Positions 1 through 6,936 of a stretch of 64,000 nucleotides of DNA are shown here, piece after piece. The stretch comes from Halalkalicoccus tibetensis (GTDB taxonomy: Archaea > Halobacteriota > Halobacteria > Halobacteriales > Halalkalicoccaceae). The notes under the pieces are model-generated. The model made no database searches. It was not told the DNA's origin and saw only the letters and a list, made by a program, of their open reading frames with translations. The DNA lies in assembly GCF_037996645.1 (NCBI RefSeq), contig NZ_JBBMXV010000004.1, positions 1 through 64,000 of the forward strand, written 5' to 3'. Each line of letters opens with the position of its first letter. The stretch's first letter is position 1. The position numbers and the translations under genes were made by a program.

Positions 1-492
1 ATCCTGAAGGGGCGCGGCGCGAGCGCGAACCACATCAGTATCGCCTTCGCGGGCGAGGGTCAGGACATCGACACGGGCGCGAAAGTGTATCACAACGCGC
101 CCAACACCAACTCGACGATCGAGTCCAAATCGATCAGCAAGGACGGTGGACGGACCAACTACAGAGGGCTGGTGCACATCTCGGACGGCGCACACGATTC
201 GTCGACGGCAGTCGAGTGTGACGCCTTGATGTTCGACAACGAGTCGATCTCGGACACGATGCCGTACATGGAGATCAACGAGTCGAAGGTCGACGTCGCC
301 CACGAGGCGACGGTGGGCAAGATCGGCGACGAGGACGTCTTCTACCTCCAGTCGCGCGGCCTGGACGACGACGACGCCAAACAGATGATCGTTTCGGGGT
401 TCATCGAGCCGATTACCGAGGAGCTGCCCATCGAGTACGCCGTCGAACTCAACCGGCTCATCGAGCTCGAGATGGAGGGATCGCTCGGATGA
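1..492 (+). CDS. sufB: Fe-S cluster assembly protein SufB (C-terminal part)
   Basis: This is the C-terminal part of SufB, the scaffold subunit of the cytosolic SufBCD complex that assembles Fe-S clusters. The reading frame is open from base 1, so the start lies outside the window; 163 codons are visible. The tail shows the family pattern: a beta-helix segment with STIESKSISKDGGRTNYRG, then YMEINESKVDVAHEATVG and a helical end that includes QSRGLDDDDAKQMI. The same tail pattern recurs in the next gene, sufD, as expected for SufB/SufD homologues. The stop overlaps the sufD start by four bases (ATGA), indicating co-translation. A sufC ATPase gene would be expected upstream but cannot be seen. 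Confidence 0.95.
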   Translation: MLKGRGASANHISIAFAGEGQDIDTGAKVYHNAPNTNSTIESKSISKDGGRTNYRGLVHISDGAHDSSTAVECDALMFDNESISDTMPYMEINESKVDVAHEATVGKIGDEDVFYLQSRGLDDDDAKQMIVSGFIEPITEELPIEYAVELNRLIELEMEGSLG

Positions 493-1757
493 GCGCCGGC
501 ATCCAGCACGCGGACATCTCGGAGGAAACAGTAGAGAAGATCTCCGAGGGGCTCGACGAGCCCGAGTGGCTCCTCGAGACTCGCCTGGAGGCCCTGGAGG
601 CGCTCGACTCGCTCGAGCTCCCCAGCGTCATTCAGACGCCGGGACGGCGATGGACGAACCTCGAGGACCTCGACTTCGAGGCGCTGGTCGACCCGCTCGA
701 CGCCGCCGAGGAGAAGGACCAGGTCGGCCCCGAGAACGTCGAGGTGCTGCCGTTCGCGGAGGCCGCACGCGAGCACGAGGAGCTCGTCCGCGAGCACTTC
801 GGGTCGATCATCGACCATCAGGAGAACTACCTGACGGCGCTCTCGACGGCGCTCTTCACGACGGGGACGGTCGTCTACGTCCCGCGGAACGTCGACGCCG
901 AGGACGTGACGATCCGGACGACGATGAACTCCCGGTCGCTGTTCAACTACACGCTCGTCGTGACCGAACAGTCGAGCTCGGTCACCATCCTGGAGCGCCA
1001 GTCGACGGGCAGCGAGGCGCGTAGCACCTCGGAACGAGCGAGCGGCGACGAGCCGCGAGCAGACGAGGTCGACAGCGAGGAGGGTCGCTACTACAGCGGC
1101 ATCGTCGAGATCAGTGCAGGGGAGAACAGCCACGTCCAGTACGGTAGCCTGCAGGACCTCGACGAAGACACCTACAACTACACGCTGAAACACGGCGTCA
1201 CCGACCAGTACTCGACGATCAACTGGATCGAGGGCAACCTCGGCTCGCGGCTGACGAAGTCGGGCGTCGAGACTACCCTCGCCGGCGAGGGCTCGGAGAG
1301 CCAGATCGTCGGGGCCTTCTTCGGCCACGACGACCAGCACTTCGACATCAACTCGCGGGTCTGGCACCGCGCGGAGCACACTACGGCGGACCTCGTGACC
1401 CGCGGCGTGCTCGACGACCGGGCCCGCTCGGTCTACGAGGGCGTTCAGGACGTCGGCTCGATGGCGTGGGACACCAACTCCTACCAGCGTGAGAACACCC
1501 TCATGCTGAGCGACGAGAGCGAGGCCGACGCCTCCCCGAAGCTGATCATCAACAACCACGACACCGAGGCGAGCCACTCGGCGACTGTCGGACAGGTCGA
1601 CGCCGAGGACCTGTTCTACATGACCTCGCGCGGGGTCGATCCTCAGACCGCGAAGAACATGCTCGTCGAGGGGTTCTTCGTGCCGGTCCTCGAGGAGGTC
1701 GCGGTCGACGAGCTGCGCGAGGACCTCGAAGCACGTATCAAAGAGCGGCTCCGATAA
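489..1757 (+). CDS. sufD: Fe-S cluster assembly protein SufD
   Basis: SufD, 422 residues, is the partner of SufB in the SufBC2D Fe-S assembly complex. The central part is beta-helix-like (about residues 120-370). Near the C-terminus the motif ASHSATVGQVDAEDLFYM carries the His conserved in SufD, followed by the helical SRGVDPQTAKNMLVEGFF segment that parallels the end of SufB. Residues about 175-200 form an acidic, low-complexity loop that interrupts the helix; such acidic insertions are common in haloarchaeal proteins. The ATG overlaps the sufB stop. A ferritin-like gene follows 50 bases downstream on the same strand, suggesting a shared iron theme. Confidence 0.95.
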   Translation: MSAGIQHADISEETVEKISEGLDEPEWLLETRLEALEALDSLELPSVIQTPGRRWTNLEDLDFEALVDPLDAAEEKDQVGPENVEVLPFAEAAREHEELVREHFGSIIDHQENYLTALSTALFTTGTVVYVPRNVDAEDVTIRTTMNSRSLFNYTLVVTEQSSSVTILERQSTGSEARSTSERASGDEPRADEVDSEEGRYYSGIVEISAGENSHVQYGSLQDLDEDTYNYTLKHGVTDQYSTINWIEGNLGSRLTKSGVETTLAGEGSESQIVGAFFGHDDQHFDINSRVWHRAEHTTADLVTRGVLDDRARSVYEGVQDVGSMAWDTNSYQRENTLMLSDESEADASPKLIINNHDTEASHSATVGQVDAEDLFYMTSRGVDPQTAKNMLVEGFFVPVLEEVAVDELREDLEARIKERLR

Positions 1758-1807
1758 AGGGGTATGCACGCCGGCCGTATCGCTTTCGAATCGCTGGGTG
1801 GTTTCCA

Positions 1808-2308
1808 ATGAGCCTCACGACACGGGTCGGCTCCGATCGCCAGCTCGCGCGGCTGCTCCAGATCGGCATCGTCCTCGAGGAAGTCGTCGAGGCACGCGCC
1901 TATCACCACCACCAGTCGCTTTCCACCGAGGAGAAAGCGGAGCTCGACGAGGAGATCGAGCACCTGCTCGAACACGCCGCCGAGGAGTCCGCCGAGCACC
2001 GCGAACGTCTCGAGGGGCTGATCGAGGAGCTCGACGCCGACAGCGTCGCCTTCGAGGAGATCGAGACCCTCGTCGAGGGCCAGTACGGCCAGACCAAACC
2101 CGACGATTTCGATGGGATCCTCTACGACCAGCTTCACAGCGAGGAGACCGCCTACAAGTTCTACGACGACCTCATCGAAGCGATCGAGGGCAGCGACGCC
2201 GAGTTCGGTATCGAACGCGGGCGGCTCCTGGAGACGCTCCGGTCGATCCGCGCCGAGGAGGAGGAGGGTGCCCGCGAGGTCACCGAGATCATGGAGGGAC
2301 GCGAATGA
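1808..2308 (+). CDS. Ferritin-like helical protein
   Basis: A 166-residue acidic, almost entirely helical protein. Its pattern resembles a four-helix ferritin/rubrerythrin-like fold: EEVVEARAYHHH near residues 20-32, EEIEHLLEHAAEESAEHRERL at about 48-68, and later YDQLHSEETAYKFYDDLIEAIE. The Glu and His residues spaced along the helices could bind a di-iron centre, but the canonical ferritin EXXH spacing was not proven by alignment. The gene sits between sufBD and a DtxR/SirR-type metal regulator, which supports a role in iron storage or delivery. Function is inferred from fold pattern and context. Confidence 0.7.
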   Translation: MSLTTRVGSDRQLARLLQIGIVLEEVVEARAYHHHQSLSTEEKAELDEEIEHLLEHAAEESAEHRERLEGLIEELDADSVAFEEIETLVEGQYGQTKPDDFDGILYDQLHSEETAYKFYDDLIEAIEGSDAEFGIERGRLLETLRSIRAEEEEGAREVTEIMEGRE

Positions 2309-2341
2309 CAGCATTCACAGCAACGCTGTTCGCTGCTCGCG

Positions 2342-2362
2342 GCGACCACGCGGGGTGGTCGC
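2342..2362 (+). promoter_or_regulatory. Perfect hairpin directly before the metal-regulator start
   Basis: GCGACCAC (2342-2349) and GTGGTCGC (2355-2362) form a perfect 8-bp stem with a 5-base loop, ending one base before the GTG start at 2364. It could be an operator or an RNA hairpin that limits translation of the regulator. An alternative in-frame GTG at 2355 lies inside the right arm. Confidence 0.5.
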
Positions 2363-2363
2363 T

Positions 2364-2798
2364 GTGAACACAGCCGATCAGTATCTCAAGACGATCTACG
2401 TCGTACAGCACGTGGAGAACGGACCCGCAGCGACCGGCGCGCTCGCCGACCGACTCGAGGTCAGCCCCGCGAGCGTCAACGAGATGATCGGCAAGCTCGA
2501 GGAGCGCGGGCTCGTCGACCACGAGAAGTACAAGGGCGCCTCGCTCACCGACGACGGGATCGTCCGCGCCCGGAACGCGCTCCAGACGTACTGCATCATC
2601 GAGCGGTTCCTCGCGAACGTCCTCGAGGTCGAGGAGTTCCGCGCGGAGGCCCACGAGCTCGAGAGCGTCATCGACGGCACGGTCGCAGAACGCCTGGACA
2701 CGATCATCGACCGCCGATCGGACTGTCCGGAGTGCTTCGACCCCGAGACGGATGCGTGTGAGTACCTGGAGACCTGTCTCGAGGAGCCGGCGGACTGA
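2364..2798 (+). CDS. DtxR/MntR/SirR-family metal-dependent transcriptional regulator
   Basis: A 144-residue regulator with an N-terminal winged helix. ADQYLKTIYVVQHV, AATGALADRLEVSPASVNEMI and LEERGLVDHEKYKGASLT match the DtxR-family DNA-binding domain. The dimerisation and metal-sensing part follows (VLEVEEFRAEAHELESVID). The C-terminus has a cysteine cluster, CPECFDPETDACEYLETC, that could add a metal site. It probably represses iron or manganese uptake and storage genes when metal is bound. The GTG at 2364 was chosen because it gives the usual family N-terminus; the same frame is open much further upstream but would overlap the ferritin-like gene. Its position after sufBD and a ferritin-like gene fits an iron-responsive group. 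Confidence 0.88.
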   Translation: MNTADQYLKTIYVVQHVENGPAATGALADRLEVSPASVNEMIGKLEERGLVDHEKYKGASLTDDGIVRARNALQTYCIIERFLANVLEVEEFRAEAHELESVIDGTVAERLDTIIDRRSDCPECFDPETDACEYLETCLEEPAD

Positions 2799-2887
2799 TT
2801 CTCGAAGCGTTCAAGTGATCGCCGTGGGTAGGTACGGCGAGGAATCCCGTGGCGTCCCACGATGGGGCGTGATACGGGCGTTCCGAA

Positions 2888-2996
2888 CGCAGTCCCGTGG
2901 TGTCTCACCGAGTGAAGCGAGGTGAGGCTTGGAACGCGAGCAAAGCGAGCGTTCCGGTGGTGAGCAAAACCGTAGGTTTTGCGATTCTCACGGGAC
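2888..2996. repeat. Nested inverted repeats beside tRNA-Gln
   Basis: The outer arms GTCCCGTG (2892-2899) and CACGGGAC (2989-2996) enclose three smaller hairpins: CTCACC/GGTGAG (2904-2926), GGAACGC/GCGTTCC (2931-2955) and GCAAAACC/GGTTTTGC (2964-2982, 3-base loop). The 16-mer CGCAGTCCCGTGGTGT at 2888-2903 is repeated exactly at 3015-3030, where it overlaps the 5' end of tRNA-Gln. The flanks (2799-2887 and 2997-3017) show no gene. Confidence 0.7.
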
Positions 2997-3017
2997 GAGC
3001 ACGTCGAAGACGCGCGC

Positions 3018-3090
3018 AGTCCCGTGGTGTAGTGGCCAATCATAATGGCCTTTGGAGCCATTGACGGCGGTTCGAATCCGCCCGGGACTA
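3018..3090 (+). tRNA. tRNA-Gln (anticodon TTG)
   Basis: A 73-base tRNA with acceptor stem AGTCCCG/CGGGACT, discriminator A, anticodon stem ATGGC/GCCAT and loop CTTTGGA giving anticodon TTG (reads CAA, Gln). The T arm is GGCGG-TTCGAAT-CCGCC. No intron is seen and CCA is not encoded. It is followed immediately by T5. Confidence 0.95.
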
Positions 3091-3095
3091 TTTTT
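3091..3095 (+). terminator. Poly-T terminator after tRNA-Gln
   Basis: A run of five T directly after the tRNA 3' end is a typical archaeal termination signal. Bases 3096-3199 show nothing further. Confidence 0.5.
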
Positions 3096-3199
3096 CGGTG
3101 ACATCGCGATCAGAGCGGTGGCCGCTTCCCGGCGAGACACGGCATCGGATCGGCATCGGTGAGGCCGTCCCGTCCGTCGATCATCGGAGGAGTACCGTA

Positions 3200-3211
3200 A
3201 GATTATAATCT
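3200..3211 (+). promoter_or_regulatory. Palindromic TATA box for the first PRC-like gene
   Basis: AGATTATAATCT is a perfect 12-base palindrome containing a TATA-like core, centred about 29 bases before the ATG at 3235. That spacing fits a leaderless transcript. A regulator binding the palindrome would directly occlude TBP. Confidence 0.6.
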
Positions 3212-3234
3212 GCCTCGTCCGAATCCATCGTCGG

Positions 3235-3486
3235 ATGTCGATCGAACTCACCGATATCACCGTTGGAACGCCGGTCGTCGACTCGACCGGTCTGGAGATC
3301 GGTATCGTCAGCACCGTGGAGGACGGGAGCGCGACGCTCGACCGGGACCCGACAATCGCCGACGAGCTCCGCTCCATCGTCGGGTTCGGACGCTCGGAAC
3401 CTGATCACCTCACCATCACCGGCGACCTGGTCGAATCGGCCGAAAACGGCGTGATACGGCTGGCCGTTCCCGACCGACACCTGTAA
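3235..3486 (+). CDS. Small PRC-barrel-like protein, copy 1
   Basis: An 83-residue protein related to the next gene. Shared blocks include GLEIGIVSTVEDGSATLDRDP and ADELRSIVGFG, against DGDEIGIISTVEGETALVDP and DDVKAALGFG in copy 2. The short beta-strand pattern with a central G-x-E/D-I-G-I turn resembles PRC-barrel or other small beta-barrel adaptor domains, which bind partner proteins or RNA; this is an inference from pattern. No membrane segment or signal peptide is visible. The tandem copy starts 56 bases downstream with its own promoter, so the pair is probably regulated separately. Confidence 0.75.
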   Translation: MSIELTDITVGTPVVDSTGLEIGIVSTVEDGSATLDRDPTIADELRSIVGFGRSEPDHLTITGDLVESAENGVIRLAVPDRHL

Positions 3487-3505
3487 CCTTCGGAAGCCGA
3501 GACAA

Positions 3506-3526
3506 GCCAGCCTATATGCGGCTGGC
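3506..3526 (+). promoter_or_regulatory. Inverted repeat flanking the TATA box of PRC-like copy 2
   Basis: GCCAGCC (3506-3512) and GGCTGGC (3520-3526) are perfect 7-base arms around TATATGC. The TATA-like core is about 27 bases before the ATG at 3542, consistent with leaderless transcription and with a repressor site over the promoter. Confidence 0.6.
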
Positions 3527-3541
3527 CGTCGAAGGCCGACC

Positions 3542-3784
3542 ATGGCGATCACTCTGACGGAGGCCGATGAGGGAAAGCGCGTCATCGATGCCGACGGCGA
3601 CGAGATCGGGATCATCAGCACCGTCGAGGGTGAGACCGCGCTGGTCGACCCCGACCCGAGCCTCACCGACGACGTCAAGGCCGCGCTCGGGTTCGGCGAC
3701 ACCGACGAGGACCAGTTCCCGCTGGACCCCAGTGACGTCGGCGAGGTCACCGACGACGAGGTCCGCCTCGAAACGACCTACTGA
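3542..3784 (+). CDS. Small PRC-barrel-like protein, copy 2
   Basis: An 80-residue paralogue of the preceding gene. It has the same order of elements: an N-terminal strand pair, DGDEIGIISTVEGE, LVDPDPSLTDD and ALGFGDTDED, then a C-terminal strand ending DDEVRLETTY. The protein is highly acidic and has no export signal or transmembrane segment, so it is probably cytosolic. The PRC-barrel-like assignment is an inference; a stand-alone small domain of this kind usually binds another protein. The next gene is convergent, so no operon partner downstream helps to define its role. Confidence 0.75.
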   Translation: MAITLTEADEGKRVIDADGDEIGIISTVEGETALVDPDPSLTDDVKAALGFGDTDEDQFPLDPSDVGEVTDDEVRLETTY

Positions 3785-3817
3785 ACGCTTCTCCGATCAC
3801 GGTCCGGGGACCGCCGG

Positions 3818-5131
3818 TCACTCGTACTGCTGGTTCCGTAGCTCGCTGGTCAGCAGACAGTCCGCCCCGACCTCGTCGATGTAGGCCATCGTCCGTTCGA
3901 ACCCCTCGGGGTCGATCCAGACGTCGTGGTCCTCGACCACGTCGTGGTAGTAGAGCACGAGCGTGTCGGTCGGGATCCGGTCGTCGAGCAACAGGTCGAT
4001 CAGCGCCATCGCCCGTTCGGGGTTGTCGCCGGGGTGGCGGTTGACCGACAGCGGCGAGCTGATCGTCCGGTTCATCGAGCCCCGTTGGCCGTGGGTCCCG
4101 AAGTCGTAGTAGTCCGCCGCGATGTCCATCGTGTCCGTGGTAAACGAGCCGAACGGGTAGGCGATCATCGAGGTCGCGCGCTCGAAGCCGTGATCGAGCA
4201 GCCACCGTTTCGACTCCTCGAGCTCCGCCCGCTGTTCGTCGAGCGAGAGCTCCCCGGTCCGGCGGTGGGTGTGGGTATGGCTCGCGAACTCCCAGCCGGC
4301 CTCCTGCATCTCCTCCATCTGTGCGAGGGTGAGGCTGCGGCTGTTCCCGACCCGGCCCGTGATCGTGTAGACGGTCGCCGGGACGTCGTACTCCTCCATG
4401 ATCGGGAACGCGGTGTCGTAGGTCGACCGCAGCGAGTCGTCGAACTGGACGAACAGCTTCGGCTCGCGCTCGACGGGCACCGCACGGAGGTCGTCGAGGT
4501 ACCAGTCGACGTCGTCGCCCGCCCAGGAGATCGTCGCGTAGGCCTCGTCGGCTGACGCGAGCGACGAGGTGTGGCTCACCCCCAGGTCGTAGCGGATCCA
4601 GCCCGGCTCGTCGATCTTGTGTCGGGTACGGAAATGCAGTTTCCGGCCGCAGTCGGGTGCGTTGACGTCGAACGACGGCGAGTAGTGGTTCCCGGGCGAT
4701 TCGATGTACATCGCCAGCGAGAACGAGGTCTCCGTGAGGTCGTAGCCCGAAAGCGGGATCCGAACCCGGACCTCGCCGTCGCCCGCGCTCGTCAGGTGCG
4801 CCGATCGCGAGCCCCGATAGGCCCGTTCGGTCGACGCCTCGAGCGAGCCGGCGAGCAGCTCCCAGTCGTCGAGATGTTCACAGTCCTGCCAGCTCTCGCC
4901 GCGGTCCCAGAACTCCTCGCGGGGATCGCCGTCGATGAACAGCGTCGCCTCCGGCGGCTCCGGGCCCGGATCGGGCTCCGGGTCCCGTTCGGGCTCCGTC
5001 TCGGCTCCGTTCTCGTCGGCCCCGCTCTCGTCGTCCTCGGGCTCCGCGCTACCCAGACAGCCGGCCGCGCATGCCGCGCCGGCCGCCGCCAGGAACGCCC
5101 GTTTAGTCATCGGTCGCTGGCTCCCGTTCAT
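3818..5131 (-). CDS. Polysaccharide deacetylase family lipoprotein
   Basis: A 437-residue exported protein. The N-terminus MTKRAFLAAAGAACAAGC is a Tat/lipoprotein-type signal with a lipobox Cys, followed by an acidic, proline-rich linker. A middle beta-rich domain (about residues 60-205) may bind carbohydrate. The C-terminal NodB-like domain (about 215-437) has FVQFDDS with the catalytic/metal Asp pair and SHTHTH with the metal His residues, then AYPFGSF. Enzymes of this family (CE4) remove acetyl groups from amino sugars, so it may act on surface glycans. An AT-rich TATA region 20-36 bases upstream supports the start at 5131; ATG at 5110 is the alternative. Confidence 0.85.
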   Translation of the reverse strand: MNGSQRPMTKRAFLAAAGAACAAGCLGSAEPEDDESGADENGAETEPERDPEPDPGPEPPEATLFIDGDPREEFWDRGESWQDCEHLDDWELLAGSLEASTERAYRGSRSAHLTSAGDGEVRVRIPLSGYDLTETSFSLAMYIESPGNHYSPSFDVNAPDCGRKLHFRTRHKIDEPGWIRYDLGVSHTSSLASADEAYATISWAGDDVDWYLDDLRAVPVEREPKLFVQFDDSLRSTYDTAFPIMEEYDVPATVYTITGRVGNSRSLTLAQMEEMQEAGWEFASHTHTHRRTGELSLDEQRAELEESKRWLLDHGFERATSMIAYPFGSFTTDTMDIAADYYDFGTHGQRGSMNRTISSPLSVNRHPGDNPERAMALIDLLLDDRIPTDTLVLYYHDVVEDHDVWIDPEGFERTMAYIDEVGADCLLTSELRNQQYE

Positions 5132-5150
5132 ACGGGAACCACAACTATCA

Positions 5151-5167
5151 GTAATATTATTATTAAC
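5151..5167 (-). promoter_or_regulatory. TATA region of the deacetylase gene
   Basis: GTAATATTATTATTAAC is a sharp AT-rich island, 20-36 bases before the start at 5131 on the minus strand. It fits a leaderless archaeal promoter. Confidence 0.5.
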
Positions 5168-5190
5168 GAGCTAGACTATCGCTCCCGTCG

Positions 5191-6480
5191 TCACCCGACC
5201 GGGTCGAACCGGGGCTCGCCGGCCTCGAAGCCGAGGCGGTCGTAACCCGCTACCGAGAGGTGCTCGACGGGCTCGTCGGCGAGCGCCGCCGAGACGCGGA
5301 ACTCCGAGAGATGGCCCGTATCGGGGATCCAGGCCATTCGGACCGTCTCGGGGTCGTAGCTCCCGATCGAGGAGACCGCGGCGATCAGCGCGAGCTCGCC
5401 GGTCGGCAGCGCGACCGGGAGCCGGGCCTTCGAGAGCGAGCCGCTCGTCAGCGCGTTCGTGTAGACTTGCTCAAGATCGAGCTCCTCCGCGACCGCGGTC
5501 GTGGTGAGGTCGGCCAGCCCGATCCCCTGGCCGTTGCCGTGGGTCGCCTCCGTCAGTCCGCGGACGACGACCCGGTCGATGTCGGGCGTCTCGGGATCGT
5601 CGGCGTTGAGCACCTCGTAGCGCCCGATCACGTTCGTGTCCATGCCCGTCCCGGAGACGTCCTTTCCGATCCGATCGACCACGAGGGCGTCGAGGTCGTC
5701 GTAGGGCAGTGTGGGCATGTACTCGCGGGCGCGTTCGAGCAGTTCGGCCTCGCGTTCGGGCAGCGCGTTCTCGGGGATTCCCTCGACGTGAGCCGTTCGG
5801 TCCTCGAAGTTCTCGACGATCGCGATCCCGCCGAGTACCTCCACCCCCTCGCGGACCGCCTCGAGCGCGTCGGTGATCGCGGGGACGTACCCCCGTGAGA
5901 GCGCGTCGCGGTGGACGGCCTGGGCGCCACGGTGCTTCCCGAGGCCGATCGCGAGCATCTTACAGAGCCCGCTCTCGACCTCGCCGGTGAAGTTGGTGTG
6001 GGGCTTCACCCGGTTGATAACGAGGACCGCGTCGGATTCGTGGGCGGCCCGCGAGAAGTACACGGGCCCGCCGCCCGCCTCGCCGACCTCCACGACGTCC
6101 ATCCGGGAGTCAATCGGACACCCGACCGATTCCGCGTCGATCCCCAGCGCCGCGAGGGTCTCTCGCTGGCCCTCGCTGGTCGCACCACCGTGGGACCCCA
6201 TCGCCGGGACGACCACGGGATCGAACCCCCGCTCGGCGAGTCCGTCCACGACCGCTCGTGCGACGGGTACGAGGTCGTGGATCCCGCGGCTGCCGACGCC
6301 GACGGCGACGGTCGCCCCCGCCGACAGCGTTTCGAGGGGGAGATCGGAAAGGGATTCGCGGGCCGTGCTGGCGGGGTCGTCGACGGTCGGCGTCGGCGGG
6401 TCGTACTCGACGCGCGCGAACCGCGGGAACTCGACGGGTTCGAGCATCCCTTCGACCGCCTGTTGATCTGGAAACTCCAT
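5191..6480 (-). CDS. LarA-like (lactate racemase N-terminal domain) protein
   Basis: A protein of about 429 residues from ATG 6480 (another ATG lies five codons upstream at 6495). GVGSRGIHDLVPVARAVVDGL and VPAMGSHGGATSEGQ resemble the N-terminal domain of LarA, the nickel-pincer lactate racemase. VINRVKPHTNFTGEVESGL is the block where LarA-type proteins have substrate and cofactor contacts. GKDVSGTGMDTNVIG is another conserved stretch. Whether it binds the nickel-pincer cofactor is unknown: no larB, larC or larE gene is nearby. It could racemise or epimerise a hydroxy acid, or be a family member of unknown activity. It stands alone on the minus strand. Confidence 0.7.
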   Translation of the reverse strand: MEFPDQQAVEGMLEPVEFPRFARVEYDPPTPTVDDPASTARESLSDLPLETLSAGATVAVGVGSRGIHDLVPVARAVVDGLAERGFDPVVVPAMGSHGGATSEGQRETLAALGIDAESVGCPIDSRMDVVEVGEAGGGPVYFSRAAHESDAVLVINRVKPHTNFTGEVESGLCKMLAIGLGKHRGAQAVHRDALSRGYVPAITDALEAVREGVEVLGGIAIVENFEDRTAHVEGIPENALPEREAELLERAREYMPTLPYDDLDALVVDRIGKDVSGTGMDTNVIGRYEVLNADDPETPDIDRVVVRGLTEATHGNGQGIGLADLTTTAVAEELDLEQVYTNALTSGSLSKARLPVALPTGELALIAAVSSIGSYDPETVRMAWIPDTGHLSEFRVSAALADEPVEHLSVAGYDRLGFEAGEPRFDPVG

Positions 6481-6564
6481 ACGGGGCGCTCGCACCGGAG
6501 CTACAAAAGCCGCCGTCCCGGTGTCGGGGGACCGTTTATGCTCCTCCTATGCCGATCCGTAGCC

Positions 6565-6936
6565 ATGTCCCGACTTCGCATTCGGGTCGGCGAGCGGGAG
6601 TCGACGGCCGAGTGGACCGACGAGAATCCGAGGACGCGTGAAGCGATCGAGGAAGCGCTGCCGCTCGCCGGCGACTGTCGGACGTGGGGCGACGAGCTCT
6701 ACTTTCCGACCGAGGTGGACGTCGGGCCGGAGAACGCCCGCGAGGAGGTCCCGGTCGGCGCGGTCGCCTACTGGCCGGTGGGCGACGTCATCTGCCTGTT
6801 CTGGGGGGCAACGCCCGCGAGCCACGGCGACGAACCGCGTGCGGCCGCGCCGGTGAACGTCGTGGCGCGGCTCGACGACCCGGACGCGTTGGTCGGTACC
6901 GAAGAGGGAGACGAGGTGCGGATCGCCCTCGATTAG
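6565..6936 (+). CDS. Cyclophilin-like fold protein
   Basis: A 123-residue protein resembling the small archaeal and bacterial cyclophilin-like family (TM1367-type). Features are an N-terminal strand with RIRVGERESTAEWTDEN, then CRTWGDELYFPTEVD, VGAVAYWPVGDVICLFWG and the acidic end. Proteins of this fold resemble cyclophilin but usually lack its catalytic residues, so prolyl-isomerase activity should not be assumed. ATG 6565 gives the usual N-terminus; an in-frame ATG at 6538 would add nine residues. The stop overlaps the stop of the convergent exonuclease-like gene. Confidence 0.75.
   Translation: MSRLRIRVGERESTAEWTDENPRTREAIEEALPLAGDCRTWGDELYFPTEVDVGPENAREEVPVGAVAYWPVGDVICLFWGATPASHGDEPRAAAPVNVVARLDDPDALVGTEEGDEVRIALD

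Noticed and set aside
342-1808. Long antisense frame (488 codons) opposite sufBD
   Set aside because: It is a shadow of the high-GC sufB/sufD genes; the protein is repetitive in Arg/Val/Leu/Asp and shows no family pattern.
2112-2798. Extended start for the metal regulator
   Set aside because: The extra 84 codons overlap the ferritin-like gene in another frame and have no regulator-like sequence.
2888-3090. tRNA-Gln as attachment site of an integrated element
   Set aside because: No integrase is in the window and the repeat copies the tRNA 5' end rather than the 3' half.
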